This document shows, one piece after another, positions 55,126 to 62,324 of a stretch of 64,000 nucleotides of DNA. The position numbers and the translations under genes are program-made. This DNA comes from a virus. The DNA is taken from positions 62,001-126,000 of IMG/VR virus record IMGVR_UViG_3300037205_000062; one strand, given 5' to 3'. Below the pieces are notes generated by a model that was given only the letters and a program-made list of their open reading frames with translations, was not told where the DNA came from and searched no databases. The stretch's first letter is position 1. Each line of letters starts with the position of its first letter.

Positions 55126-55279
55126 AATTTATAAAATAAAAAAGCTACATGAATTACCCGAAGACCCATTGGGTGTCGATAAAAAGAAAAGAGATAAAAT
55201 TGAGGAAGCTATGGGCAAAAAGTTTACTGATGCGGAATGGATAAATTATAAATTAATGATTTTAGGATTAAAAAGATGA
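55118..55279 (+). CDS. Small charged protein, 53 aa
   Basis: Lys/Glu-rich helical protein (MNKIYKIKKLHELPEDPLGV). Its start overlaps the previous gene and its TGA overlaps the next ATG, giving two coupled junctions. Confidence 0.5.
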   Translation: MNKIYKIKKLHELPEDPLGVDKKKRDKIEEAMGKKFTDAEWINYKLMILGLKR

Positions 55280-56244
55280 AATATTTATCATATCAAGATG
55301 TATTATTAGTGGCTAATTATTCAGAATTAGAGACTAGGGATAACGCTGATGCTTCTGTAGAATTATGTGGATTTAAGTTTAAACTTCCAATAGTTCCATC
55401 GAATATGTTAGATGTAATAAATCCATTGTTAGCAAAATATTTATCAAATAATGGATATTTTTATATTTATCATAGATTTGGAAAAGGTTTTGATGTTAAT
55501 CTAACAGATAATTTGAATACTGTTTATTTTGTTAAAATTGCCAACAAAGAGAAATGGTCATTAATTAGTATTTCTACTGGTATTAACCAAGATTCTTTGA
55601 AAGAGTTAATGACTATTAAAGCTTTAAGGTTACGTGTTGATTTTATTACTATTGACGTTGCTCATGCTCATCATATTAAAGTAAAACAGCAAATAAAATG
55701 GATTAGAGAGAATTTACCAAATACTAAAATCATAGCTGGAAATGTAATGACTTCTCAAGCTTGTATTGATTTAAAAGAATGGGGGGCAGATGTTTTAAAG
55801 ATTGGCGTTGGGCAAGGTTCAATTTGTACGACACGTTTTCAAACTGGTTTTTCTATGCCTATGTTTAGTTGTATTCAAGAATGTAATTGTTGTGATTTTA
55901 ATGTTCTCCCTATTATTGCTGATGGCGGAATACAAACTATAGGTGATATATCTAAAGCTTTGGTGGCAGGGGCCAAGATGGTTATGAGTGGAAAACTATT
56001 TGCTTCATGTATTGACTCTCCAGCCCAAATACTTGATGGGAAGAAACAATATCGTGGTTCCACGTCATTTGCGGTTAAAAAACACAATAAACATATCGAG
56101 GGTAAAACTATTGATTTAGAAGCTGATATTACTTTTGCCGAACGTCTTCAAGAGATAAAAGAAGCGATTCAGTCATCAATTTCGTATGCGGGTGGGAAAA
56201 ATTTAGATTCATTTAAAAAAGTCAAATGGATTGAAATCACATGA
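55276..56244 (+). CDS. GMP reductase/IMP dehydrogenase family enzyme
   Basis: 322 residues of a TIM-barrel purine enzyme: IPLSYQ-type start, GNVMTSQACIDLKEWGADVL, the catalytic-Cys loop IGVGQGSICTTRF and IIADGGIQTIGDISKALVAG with MVMSGKLFA. No CBS domains, and the end (YRGSTSF then a SISYAGGKNL block) is more like GuaC than IMP dehydrogenase. It would reduce GMP to IMP, changing the purine balance. Starts at an ATGA overlap. Confidence 0.78.
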   Translation: MKYLSYQDVLLVANYSELETRDNADASVELCGFKFKLPIVPSNMLDVINPLLAKYLSNNGYFYIYHRFGKGFDVNLTDNLNTVYFVKIANKEKWSLISISTGINQDSLKELMTIKALRLRVDFITIDVAHAHHIKVKQQIKWIRENLPNTKIIAGNVMTSQACIDLKEWGADVLKIGVGQGSICTTRFQTGFSMPMFSCIQECNCCDFNVLPIIADGGIQTIGDISKALVAGAKMVMSGKLFASCIDSPAQILDGKKQYRGSTSFAVKKHNKHIEGKTIDLEADITFAERLQEIKEAIQSSISYAGGKNLDSFKKVKWIEIT

Positions 56245-56432
56245 AACATAATATTGAACAATTAGAGGCGAAAATTGACAATCTTATTTTAGAAGCACAA
56301 AATAAAATTAAAGATGTTGTATCTGGTAAATTACATACAGATAATGATATAGAATTAAATTTAATAGTTAATGAAGTAAAAAAAATTATTAAAAAACTTA
56401 AGAAATTAAAAAAGGAATTAATAGAATGGTAA
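56241..56432 (+). CDS. Small helical protein
   Basis: 63 residues, charged and helical throughout (EVKKIIKKLKKLKKELIEW at the end). Overlaps both neighbours by a few bases. Function unknown. Confidence 0.5.
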   Translation: MKHNIEQLEAKIDNLILEAQNKIKDVVSGKLHTDNDIELNLIVNEVKKIIKKLKKLKKELIEW

Positions 56433-56623
56433 ATAAAATACTTTTACAAGAGAAAGAAGTTACTGATCATTTAATGAATGCTTGGGAACTTTTTTGCCAA
56501 TTAGAACAAACGCACCCTTGCCATGGACCAGATTTTTGCGATGGAATACATAAGTGTCAACAAATCATTATGTGGCGCGAATGTCAAAGAAATAATCCAG
56601 AAAAATATCCCATGAAAATATGA
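56426..56623 (+). CDS. Small Cys/His-containing phage protein
   Basis: 65 residues. ELFCQLEQTHPCHGPDFCDG and KCQQIIMWRECQRNNP contain four Cys and two His that could bind zinc. A similar small-protein pattern is common in phages. It overlaps the next gene by four bases (ATGA). Confidence 0.58.
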   Translation: MVNKILLQEKEVTDHLMNAWELFCQLEQTHPCHGPDFCDGIHKCQQIIMWRECQRNNPEKYPMKI

Positions 56624-57108
56624 ATCTTTTTGTATTGGATAGAATGCCAGATAAGGCTGCCCAGTATAATTGTGACAGTCATGTTAGAAAAATTATTTTG
56701 GAAGCTACCGAAATGATGGGTTGCGCTTATGATGATGGAGATTTTGCCCCTTGGCCTTGGGTATCTAAATCAAAATTTGTAAATCATCCAATGTCGTATT
56801 GGGTAAGAGAAAATCGTCATAATTTTTCTTGGACACTAGAACATGCTTATGCTCTTTGTAGTGAATTTGAATATCGTTTTGGAAAACCGCATAAATGTTT
56901 CCAATATTTAGATTGGATTTCTCATAATATTCCAATAAATAATTTATCTGATGATAAACAAAGTGATTGGCCAAGATGTTTTGGTTATTGGAAAGAAGAT
57001 ATTGAAATAACTAATGATGCCATACAAGATTATAGAAAATATTATCGCTTGGCAAAACGTCATTTAATGATTTATACGAAAAGAAATTTGCCAGAATGGT
57101 ATTATTAA
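56620..57108 (+). CDS. Conserved phage protein of pyrimidine-dimer-glycosylase-like type
   Basis: 162 residues. MNLFVLDRMPDKAAQYNCDS with HVRKIILEATEMM, then NHPMSYWVRENRHNFSW and a C-terminal DYRKYYRLAKRHL. This pattern is familiar from widespread phage proteins sometimes named after T4 endonuclease V, though the activity is unproven. The Glu and His of the first helix may be catalytic. Confidence 0.65.
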   Translation: MNLFVLDRMPDKAAQYNCDSHVRKIILEATEMMGCAYDDGDFAPWPWVSKSKFVNHPMSYWVRENRHNFSWTLEHAYALCSEFEYRFGKPHKCFQYLDWISHNIPINNLSDDKQSDWPRCFGYWKEDIEITNDAIQDYRKYYRLAKRHLMIYTKRNLPEWYY

Positions 57109-57111
57109 TAC

Positions 57112-57140
57112 TTGACAAGAATATAAATAAATCTTATAAT
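57112..57140 (+). promoter_or_regulatory. Consensus promoter
   Basis: TTGACA (57112-57117), 17 bases, TATAAT (57135-57140), perfect in both boxes. The ATG at 57146 is five bases downstream, so the mRNA should be leaderless. Confidence 0.8.
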
Positions 57141-57145
57141 TAGAT

Positions 57146-57472
57146 ATGAAGTTACCTTTAATTAATGGTGAAGTTGACACTGATAAACTCAACGATAAAG
57201 ATGCGGCGATATATGAATCCATCATAAACTTCTATGATGTTTGTAAAAAATATAACGTTACTGGTTTCGCGAAACTAATTCTACAAGAAGAAAATGGACT
57301 AAGTATGTTACATATTCCAGATGAAAATGATGAAGTGCGAGCTAGAGAATATACCAAACTTATTACCTATCTTTCAGAATGGATTAATAAAACTAGCGGG
57401 GGGAGATTAATAGTTATTGATACTCAGAAGGATTCTGAATCACAAGAATCAGATGATGAAAAAAATACTTGA
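57146..57472 (+). CDS. Unknown protein with acidic tail
   Basis: 108 residues. A helical middle (YESIINFYDVCKKYNVTGFA) and a Ser/Asp/Glu-rich end (DTQKDSESQESDDEKNT). No family recognised. Promoter and start fit closely. Confidence 0.6.
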   Translation: MKLPLINGEVDTDKLNDKDAAIYESIINFYDVCKKYNVTGFAKLILQEENGLSMLHIPDENDEVRAREYTKLITYLSEWINKTSGGRLIVIDTQKDSESQESDDEKNT

Positions 57473-57497
57473 CAAAAGTATAAATAAAATATATTGT
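57469..57497 (+). promoter_or_regulatory. Consensus-like promoter
   Basis: TTGACA (57469-57474), 17 bases, TATTGT (57492-57497). It overlaps the stop of the previous gene; the ATG at 57508 is ten bases after the -10. Confidence 0.62.
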
Positions 57498-57507
57498 TTT
57501 TTTGTAA

Positions 57508-58131
57508 ATGAATATACAAACAATAAAAGTAGAGCAATTTCCTTTAATTATTATTACTGATAGTCATTGTAATTTAGAAAATATAAGAAAATTACAAGAA
57601 TTATATCCAAAAAATGAGATTATCTCATTGGGAGACATTACTACTTTATGGAAACAGAGAGAAGAATTTAATAAATTTTCAATAGATTTTTTTATTAATA
57701 GTAAAATTTGTACTCTATTGGGAAACCATGAGGATTTTATTTTAGCGGTGGATAAAAATGATAGGAATATTATTAGTAATGTAACAAATAAAAATTTACA
57801 AAAATACAATTTAGAAAAATATCACATTGATTTTTTGTCGTCTTTACCTATTGGTTTTAAGTTAGATTTTCTTAATGGCAATTATTATTTAGCATTTCAT
57901 AATTTTCCTAATGATTTATGGGGTTTTAGCGATAACATTACTAAGGAAAAATTCTTAGATAGTTATTCTGTGGTATGTAGTAATTGTATCGGGGTTTTAG
58001 TTGGTCATAATCATAAAAGTTTTATAAAAACATTTGAGGGTATTTTTACTAAACTTATTGGAATTGGCGCGCTAAAGGACAAAGATTACGCCATACTGAA
58101 TGAAGGAGGGATACAATTTAAATCATTATGA
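57508..58131 (+). CDS. Calcineurin-like metallophosphoesterase
   Basis: 207 residues. LIIITDSHCNLENIRK (Asp-x-His), EIISLGDITT (Gly-Asp), CTLLGNHEDFIL (GNHE) and VLVGHNHKSF (GHNH) give the full metallophosphatase motif series. It hydrolyses a phosphoester, possibly on RNA, protein or nucleotide; substrate unknown. Confidence 0.88.
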   Translation: MNIQTIKVEQFPLIIITDSHCNLENIRKLQELYPKNEIISLGDITTLWKQREEFNKFSIDFFINSKICTLLGNHEDFILAVDKNDRNIISNVTNKNLQKYNLEKYHIDFLSSLPIGFKLDFLNGNYYLAFHNFPNDLWGFSDNITKEKFLDSYSVVCSNCIGVLVGHNHKSFIKTFEGIFTKLIGIGALKDKDYAILNEGGIQFKSL

Positions 58132-58394
58132 TTTATTATGATACTATAAATAGTTTATTTGAAATTTCTGCTGGTTTTATTTTTTGGTTTAATATAGTCG
58201 AAATAACAATAGATAAACAAGTAAAAGGAATATCATTTTGTGCCTGTATATATTTTTTGATATGGGCATATTGGAATATTTATTATTATTTTAGCATAGG
58301 ACAAACTTATTCATTTTGGGGTGCTGTGTTTTTAGCTATGCCAAATACTATTTGGATATTGTTGGTAATGAAATATAAGAGAAAAAAATTATGA
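58128..58394 (+). CDS. Small multi-pass membrane protein
   Basis: 88 residues with three hydrophobic segments (ISAGFIFWFNIVEI; CACIYFLIWAYWNIYYY; GAVFLAMPNTIWILLVM) and a Lys/Arg-rich end. The pattern loosely resembles half-transporters of the PQ-loop type. Overlaps neighbours by four bases at both ends (ATGA). Confidence 0.62.
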   Translation: MIYYDTINSLFEISAGFIFWFNIVEITIDKQVKGISFCACIYFLIWAYWNIYYYFSIGQTYSFWGAVFLAMPNTIWILLVMKYKRKKL

Positions 58395-58918
58395 GTAAAT
58401 GTGTTTTACAAGATTGGGTGTTAGAATTACCTTTCATGCAACAGTCAGTTTTAATTTCGTCAATTCGTGGGGCAGATGGAGTTATTAAAGACCATCCATC
58501 GAAAAATTTAATGCGTTGGTTACGTAGGTGTGTTTTATTATCAGCATTTGATAAAAGGGTATTGGATAATCCATATGAAGAAGGAGGGGGTAGTTATACT
58601 GGACCAAGTTATCTGACTGAAAAAAAATTAACAGATGATCCTTTATACAAATGGGAAGATATGATGGACGTAGTAGTAAAAGATTTTATGAAATCTCAAG
58701 ACTCCTTACCTTTACATTTTTATTTACATGTAATTCATGCCTCTTCTATTTTAGGTTATCATCATTCCAATGAACGTATTCGTAATTGGTGGAATAAAAC
58801 GTACAATAGGTTGTGCCATGACATGCATTTACATCCAGAAACTCAAGAAGAATTAGATAATAGATTAAATGATAATGAAAAAGCATGGAGAGCAGATGAA
58901 AGTAGATTTAAAAAATAA
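58391..58918 (+). CDS. Conserved-looking phage protein of unknown function
   Basis: 175 residues. LPFMQQSVLISSIRGADGVI, KNLMRWLRRCVLLSAF and an Asp/His-rich segment (HASSILGYHHSNERIRNWW) recall a common but uncharacterised phage protein. No catalytic call is safe. Confidence 0.68.
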   Translation: MSKCVLQDWVLELPFMQQSVLISSIRGADGVIKDHPSKNLMRWLRRCVLLSAFDKRVLDNPYEEGGGSYTGPSYLTEKKLTDDPLYKWEDMMDVVVKDFMKSQDSLPLHFYLHVIHASSILGYHHSNERIRNWWNKTYNRLCHDMHLHPETQEELDNRLNDNEKAWRADESRFKK

Positions 58919-58919
58919 T

Positions 58920-59354
58920 ATGCCAAAAGCAATCAATATTAATGCCTATCAAGCGGGCGACATCATACAGCTTGCGCCAGATACAGTTATGGTTTCTATT
59001 AATAATGAACACGAACAATTATTTCCATTACTTTTAGATAGAAAATCCCCAAAGGTGCTAACTTTGCAATTTGCCGATATTCAAGATGATAAATATATGA
59101 ATGGAACGACTTATCATCCAATTCCAGAAGAACAAGCGTATTGGCTTTTGAAATTTATTGAAGAACATAAGGGTAAAAATTTCATTGTACATTGCGCTGC
59201 TGGTATTTCGAGGAGTGCGGCGGTTTGTCTATTTTTACATTTAATGCATGGTTACGATTTAAAAGAGAACTTCTGGAAAGTCTCGCACCCAAACAAATAT
59301 GTAGTTGGGGCATTAATGGTGTATTATGCCAAAAATAAAAATAACCTAATTTAA
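58920..59354 (+). CDS. Dual-specificity protein phosphatase-like enzyme
   Basis: 144 residues from the ATG at 58920. FIVHCAAGISRSAAV is the HCx5RS phosphatase signature, with DIQDDKYMNG supplying a general-acid loop. This is the cysteine-dependent phosphatase fold acting on phosphotyrosine or a small phosphoester. The chosen start is just after the upstream stop; a frame from 58869 would overlap it. Confidence 0.82.
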   Translation: MPKAININAYQAGDIIQLAPDTVMVSINNEHEQLFPLLLDRKSPKVLTLQFADIQDDKYMNGTTYHPIPEEQAYWLLKFIEEHKGKNFIVHCAAGISRSAAVCLFLHLMHGYDLKENFWKVSHPNKYVVGALMVYYAKNKNNLI

Positions 59355-59356
59355 GT

Positions 59357-59434
59357 ATGAAGTCAAGGCAAGTTATTTTAAGAGATAAGAAAGTTTCTCC
59401 ACAAAAACTATTGTGTAGCAGATTTTATTTTTAA
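59357..59434 (+). CDS. Possible tiny protein, 25 aa
   Basis: A frame from ATG at 59357 starts two bases after the previous stop and encodes 25 mainly basic residues. Only position supports it. Confidence 0.3.
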   Translation: MKSRQVILRDKKVSPQKLLCSRFYF

Positions 59435-59443
59435 AAAATTAAT

Positions 59444-59644
59444 ATGAAATTACTAGGAATAATAGATGGTGTACCAATTTATGATTACAGTGATGGAGAA
59501 GATGAAGATGATGATTTTGATTATGGCGAAATGCCAGATATTCCTAAATGGCTGGTTATTTTAATGATTACTATAGGGATTGGAATAGTTGGTTATTGTT
59601 TATATGGCTTAATTTGTTTTATAAAATTACATGAAAGCTTATAA
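59444..59644 (+). CDS. Small single-pass membrane protein
   Basis: 66 residues. An acidic N-terminal half (DYSDGEDEDDDFDYGE) precedes one hydrophobic segment (WLVILMITIGIGIVGYCL) and a short tail. It overlaps the next gene by 14 bases. Function unknown. Confidence 0.62.
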   Translation: MKLLGIIDGVPIYDYSDGEDEDDDFDYGEMPDIPKWLVILMITIGIGIVGYCLYGLICFIKLHESL

Positions 59645-59933
59645 ATTATTCAGATTAAAGAAAAATGAGGCAATTACTTCGCTTTTTATCAATAAAAGCA
59701 TAGAATTACCAATTGGACAATGGATGTTGGCCCATAATCATCCAACTAAAGGGTTTCAAGTTCGCAAGGGCTGGCATTCAATGAAAAAGAAATCTGCCCC
59801 TCATTTAAGTAAAAATGGTAGAGTATGGTGTGAAGTGGAAATTCTTGATTTTAAAGAGTTTAAGAGACCAAAAAGTCAAGGCGGTCAGTGGTATTTGTCA
59901 AATCGCCTAAAGATAAATTCAATTTTATCTTGA
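59631..59933 (+). CDS. Conserved-looking small phage protein
   Basis: 100 residues. PIGQWMLAHNHPTKGFQVRK, GWHSMKKKSAPHLSKNGRVW and FKRPKSQGGQWYLSNRLK recall a widespread uncharacterised phage protein. Several His and Trp are in likely conserved blocks. Function unknown. Confidence 0.65.
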   Translation: MKAYKLFRLKKNEAITSLFINKSIELPIGQWMLAHNHPTKGFQVRKGWHSMKKKSAPHLSKNGRVWCEVEILDFKEFKRPKSQGGQWYLSNRLKINSILS

Positions 59934-59958
59934 CAAACAAATAAATAAATGGCATACT
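59930..59958 (+). promoter_or_regulatory. Consensus promoter
   Basis: TTGACA (59930-59935), 17 bases, CATACT (59953-59958); the ATG at 59965 is six bases downstream. Overlaps the preceding stop. Confidence 0.68.
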
Positions 59959-59964
59959 TTAAAT

Positions 59965-60189
59965 ATGAATAAAACAAATAGTAATAAACGAGTGGTTTAC
60001 GGTGTTTCATACAAGAATCATGGTCGATGGACGACTCCATCAAATATGAGTATCTTTACGAAGACACAGGTAAAGCAATTGAGTGGACAGCCCAAGAATT
60101 CTCCTATGGAGAGGCATTTGGCGGCTTTTACTGAAATTGCCGCGTGGGATAGAAAGCAACCAGCGCGCATTGTCAAGTTTGCTGCTTAA
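59965..60189 (+). CDS. Small unknown protein
   Basis: 74 residues, basic and polar (KRVVYGVSYKNHGRWTTPSN). No family recognised. The promoter with +1 at the ATG supports it. Confidence 0.58.
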   Translation: MNKTNSNKRVVYGVSYKNHGRWTTPSNMSIFTKTQVKQLSGQPKNSPMERHLAAFTEIAAWDRKQPARIVKFAA

Positions 60190-60257
60190 TTGGGGAAAAC
60201 CAGAAGAGCATTTCCTGTATTAATTTATTGGTAATGCTTCATTGCATATTTAATAAA

Positions 60258-60458
60258 ATGAAATCAAGAAAAATTATTCCAAGAAATCGTACTGATATGG
60301 TGCCTTTATATTATGTATGCGATATTAATAAGACGGATCGTGTGGTATATCAGGGGACTAACGAGGAATGTCGAGATTATGCTATAACAGCTAATAAAAG
60401 TTGTGGGTATACGCTATATTGGTATAAAAATTCATATAAGGTTTTTAAAAAAAATTAA
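60258..60458 (+). CDS. Small unknown protein
   Basis: 66 residues from the ATG at 60258: VPLYYVCDINKTDRVVYQGT and a C-terminal aromatic patch (GYTLYWYKNSYKVF). An upstream in-frame ATG at 60228 is possible but has a poor context. No family recognised. Confidence 0.5.
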   Translation: MKSRKIIPRNRTDMVPLYYVCDINKTDRVVYQGTNEECRDYAITANKSCGYTLYWYKNSYKVFKKN

Positions 60459-60464
60459 TGATTT

Positions 60465-60671
60465 ATGGATGAATATGATAAACAATTTATATATGGCATT
60501 GAACAGATTTTTAATACCTTTCTTGAATTAAATAAACAATCTGATATTAAAATAGGCAGCAAAGCCAGCGTTGATTTTACTAATAAAAAAAATAAATTAA
60601 CAATTGAATTAGAATTTGTTGAAAATAATTTAGAAAATAATTTCACAACGTCTATAATTAGATGTAAGTAA
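60465..60671 (+). CDS. Small unknown protein
   Basis: 68 residues, moderately acidic, with an amphipathic helix (QFIYGIEQIFNTFLELNKQS) and a strand-like end. No family recognised. Confidence 0.55.
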   Translation: MDEYDKQFIYGIEQIFNTFLELNKQSDIKIGSKASVDFTNKKNKLTIELEFVENNLENNFTTSIIRCK

Positions 60672-60676
60672 AGAAA

Positions 60677-60790
60677 ATGAAAGTAAATTATATAGTTTCG
60701 CAATTGATTTCCCAAAAATGGGAATGCGCTACTATGCGCCCTAGTCTCTTTACAAAAGGTAATAGAGTTGCAATTTTAGATAGTATATAA
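60677..60790 (+). CDS. Small protein, 37 aa
   Basis: Starts five bases after the preceding stop (MKVNYIVSQLISQKWECATM) and ends just before a terminator with a competing upstream stem. Short but well placed at the end of the transcription unit. Confidence 0.45.
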   Translation: MKVNYIVSQLISQKWECATMRPSLFTKGNRVAILDSI

Positions 60791-60844
60791 GGTGGGAAAA
60801 GTTAAAGTTTCATAAGTAACCCACCAAAAAATGGTGGGTTTTTT
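60791..60844 (+). terminator. Terminator with competing upstream stem
   Basis: AACCCACC (60818-60825) pairs with GGTGGGTT (60833-60840) and is followed by T6, a strong intrinsic terminator. GGTGGG at 60791-60796 could pair with the same CCCACC instead, giving two mutually exclusive structures. Confidence 0.8.
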
Positions 60845-60875
60845 GTTTTAGACTTGGTTTTAAGTAAAAAAGTAG

Positions 60876-60903
60876 TTGACAAAGAAAAAAGTAGATGTTA
60901 GAT
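60876..60903 (+). promoter_or_regulatory. Promoter for the tRNA region
   Basis: TTGACA (60876-60881), 16 bases, TTAGAT (60898-60903), just after the terminator and pointing into the tRNA array. Confidence 0.55.
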
Positions 60904-61072
60904 TAGTGTTGTTGAAAGAATTTTAATGTTAGATTGGTTTAGACCCGTAGATGTACCATTAAACATCATGCTGAGTACAGCGTGCAAGACATCATTGTGC
61001 GAGTCTGTGCGACGTGTAACGTAAGTTACAAAAGTTTCAGTGGCCTTGAAGTCTATTAAAAACCACTTTTTT
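60904..61072 (+). ncRNA. Structured leader upstream of the tRNA array
   Basis: No convincing protein gene. Small hairpins are visible: GCTG/CAGC, TGTAAC/GTTACA and AGTGG/CCACT followed by T6 just before tRNA-Gly. Either a leader processed from the tRNA transcript or an unassigned small RNA. Confidence 0.4.
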
Positions 61073-61146
61073 GCGGTATTAGCACAAAAGTAGTGCATTT
61101 GCTTGCCAAGCAAGATAAGTCGGAGCATTACCGACATACCGCTCCA
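61073..61146 (+). tRNA. tRNA-Gly(GCC)
   Basis: Acceptor GCGGTAT/ATACCGC, anticodon GCC at 61105-61107 in loop TTGCCAA, encoded CCA. D-loop AAAAGTA carries A at position 18. T-loop is AGCATTA with G at 55 and A54/T58 in place of T54/A58. Confidence 0.85.
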
Positions 61147-61490
61147 TTTTCGTGACTGAATTAAAACGATACTGTTATCGTTAAAGTTTTAAGCAGGTGA
61201 AGAATCTGTTTAAGTTGCCATGAAATCTTAGTAAATAAGGTAGTCAGAAACTTAGATTGGCCAATCGAAGTCTATGATGTAAGCTATTACTTATAGAACA
61301 TAACGGATAGCTTTTTGCTGCGACGGCGGCGAGTGACTGAAATAAAATTGAAAAGATGTAATGCTTGGGCGTAGAAAGGAATCGCCCCGATTTAATTTAT
61401 CTTTAGACGAGATAGGCAAATGTCCTATTTACGAAAAGTGCAGGGAAAGCTACCTAGAAAGCTTGACATGATGGAGAGACATCTTTTCAT
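61147..61490 (+). ncRNA. Unassigned structured RNA between tRNA-Gly and tRNA-Asn
   Basis: 344 bases without a credible protein gene. Hairpins include AACGAT/ATCGTT, the palindrome GATTGGCCAATC, GGGCG/CGCCC and GATAGG/CCTATT. No tRNA, riboswitch or ribozyme consensus was recognised. Confidence 0.35.
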
Positions 61491-61565
61491 TGTAAGGTAT
61501 CATAACAGTAATGAATTTGCCTGTTAAGCAAAATTATGCAGGGGCGGAACCTGCCCTTACAGCCA
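61491..61565 (+). tRNA. tRNA-Asn(GTT)
   Basis: Acceptor TGTAAGG/CCTTACA, D-arm TCAT/ATGA with loop AACAGTA (A18, G19), anticodon GTT at 61523-61525, T-arm GCAGG/CCTGC with loop GGCGGAA (G55, C56). Encoded CCA. Confidence 0.85.
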
Positions 61566-61684
61566 AATCATAAAGATAGTTATCCCTCTTATTTATAAGA
61601 TTACTCGAAAACGAGAAACAAAATAGGTGATGCTTGAGTGGGATTAAAATGGATAATATAGATTAATTTCTGTATTGTTCACTA

Positions 61685-61774
61685 TGCTGCGTGAAGGAAA
61701 ATAGCCTTGTCGCCCTCATAAGGCGAATACTGAAAATGCGTATAAGTGGATAAAGACCCGCCGTTCAGCAACCA
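61685..61774 (+). tRNA. Probable tRNA-Met(CAT), aberrant
   Basis: Anticodon arm TCGCC/GGCGA with loop CTCATAA (anticodon CAT at 61717-61719), D-arm AAGG/CCTT, acceptor TGCTGCG/TTCAGCA with one mismatch, then A and CCA. The variable region is long and the T-arm is poorly formed. Folding is uncertain, so this may be decayed. Confidence 0.45.
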
Positions 61775-61837
61775 TTTAGATAATCCTTGTGCCTTAATAA
61801 CTTATAGAAAAATCGGCAACGGCAAGAATTAAAAAAC

Positions 61838-61909
61838 ACACCCATGTTTAAGTAAACAATTTCGTCTCCAAAACGAAAAATCAAGGAGCGTTACCCTGTG
61901 GGTGTGCCA
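61838..61909 (+). tRNA. tRNA-Trp(CCA)
   Basis: Acceptor ACACCCA/TGGGTGT, anticodon CCA at 61868-61870 in loop CTCCAAA, encoded CCA. The D-arm is reduced (GTTT/AAAC around AAGT). T-loop AGCGTTA has G55. Confidence 0.8.
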
Positions 61910-61918
61910 TTAATTTAT

Positions 61919-61994
61919 ATGCGCTAAGTTCGTTTGAACCTTTTAACTTAAATGTTAAATTAGCCTAGACGTTAAACTCGTCTTGCGTATTCCA
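61919..61994 (+). tRNA. tRNA of uncertain identity
   Basis: Acceptor ATGCGC/GCGTAT, D-arm GTTC/GAAC with four-base loop, T-arm AGACG/CGTCT with loop TTAAACT, disc T and CCA. The anticodon loop is six bases (TTAAAT) with stem TTAAC/GTTAA, so the anticodon is unclear (UAA is possible). This is the only array member keeping T55, but it has lost C56. Confidence 0.5.
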
Positions 61995-61998
61995 TTTT

Positions 61999-62072
61999 AC
62001 CAAACTCCGAAAAGCAGTTCTAAGAGAACCACTTAGAGGTTCATCCGATGGTTCGGGATGCGGCTGTTTGGT
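61999..62072 (+). ncRNA. tRNA-sized structured RNA
   Basis: A 7-bp closing stem (ACCAAAC/GTTTGGT) spans 74 bases. Inside are a 7-bp stem with seven-base loop (TTCTAAG/CTTAGAG around AGAACCA) and CATCC/GGGATG. There is no U33-type anticodon loop, normal T-arm or CCA, so it is not called a tRNA. Confidence 0.4.
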
Positions 62073-62088
62073 GATTAATTTAGAAAAT

Positions 62089-62179
62089 GGTCGGTGTCCT
62101 CATTGCGAATCTGTAAAATTCGTCCTTACAACAAAAATGAGAAGTTAGGTCAATGGAGCGTTACCATCACTGACTACCA
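62089..62179 (+). tRNA. tRNA-Tyr(GTA), D-arm missing
   Basis: Acceptor GGTCGGT/ACTGACT, disc A and CCA; anticodon arm CGAAT/ATTCG with loop CTGTAAA (GTA at 62113-62115); T-arm ATGG/CCAT with loop AGCGTTA (G55). Only ten bases separate acceptor and anticodon arm, so no normal D-arm fits. CTCATT there can pair with AATGAG in the long variable region. Confidence 0.65.
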
Positions 62180-62233
62180 TGTAATTAAAAATATTATAAC
62201 AATCAGTAAAATCTTTTGCCTAATTTATCTAAT

Positions 62234-62321
62234 GGAAGTCGTAAGTATCAGAGTTGATACGACGCACTTGAAATGCGTATGTGCCTACGGGCATGGGGGG
62301 CAGAACCTCACACTTCCGCCA
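62234..62321 (+). tRNA. tRNA-Ser(TGA)
   Basis: Acceptor GGAAGT/ACTTCC, anticodon TGA at 62269-62271 in loop CTTGAAA, long variable arm TGCC/GGCA, T-arm TGGGG/CCTCA with loop GGCAGAA (G55), encoded GCCA. The D-arm is unusual (GTATC/GATAC around AGAGTT). Confidence 0.78.
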
Positions 62322-62324
62322 TTT

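Noticed and set aside
60898-61137. Minus-strand open frame opposite tRNA-Gly
   Set aside because: It runs antisense through tRNA-Gly and leader hairpins and has no promoter or protein-like features.
61700-61730. RNase P RNA-like 'GAAGGAAAATAGCC'
   Set aside because: It is explained better as the D-arm of a tRNA-Met-like element and other RNase P signature regions are absent.
62094-62324. Long upstream extension of the zinc-ribbon gene
   Set aside because: The extension crosses tRNA-Tyr and tRNA-Ser; the ATG at 62325 right after tRNA-Ser is the sensible start.
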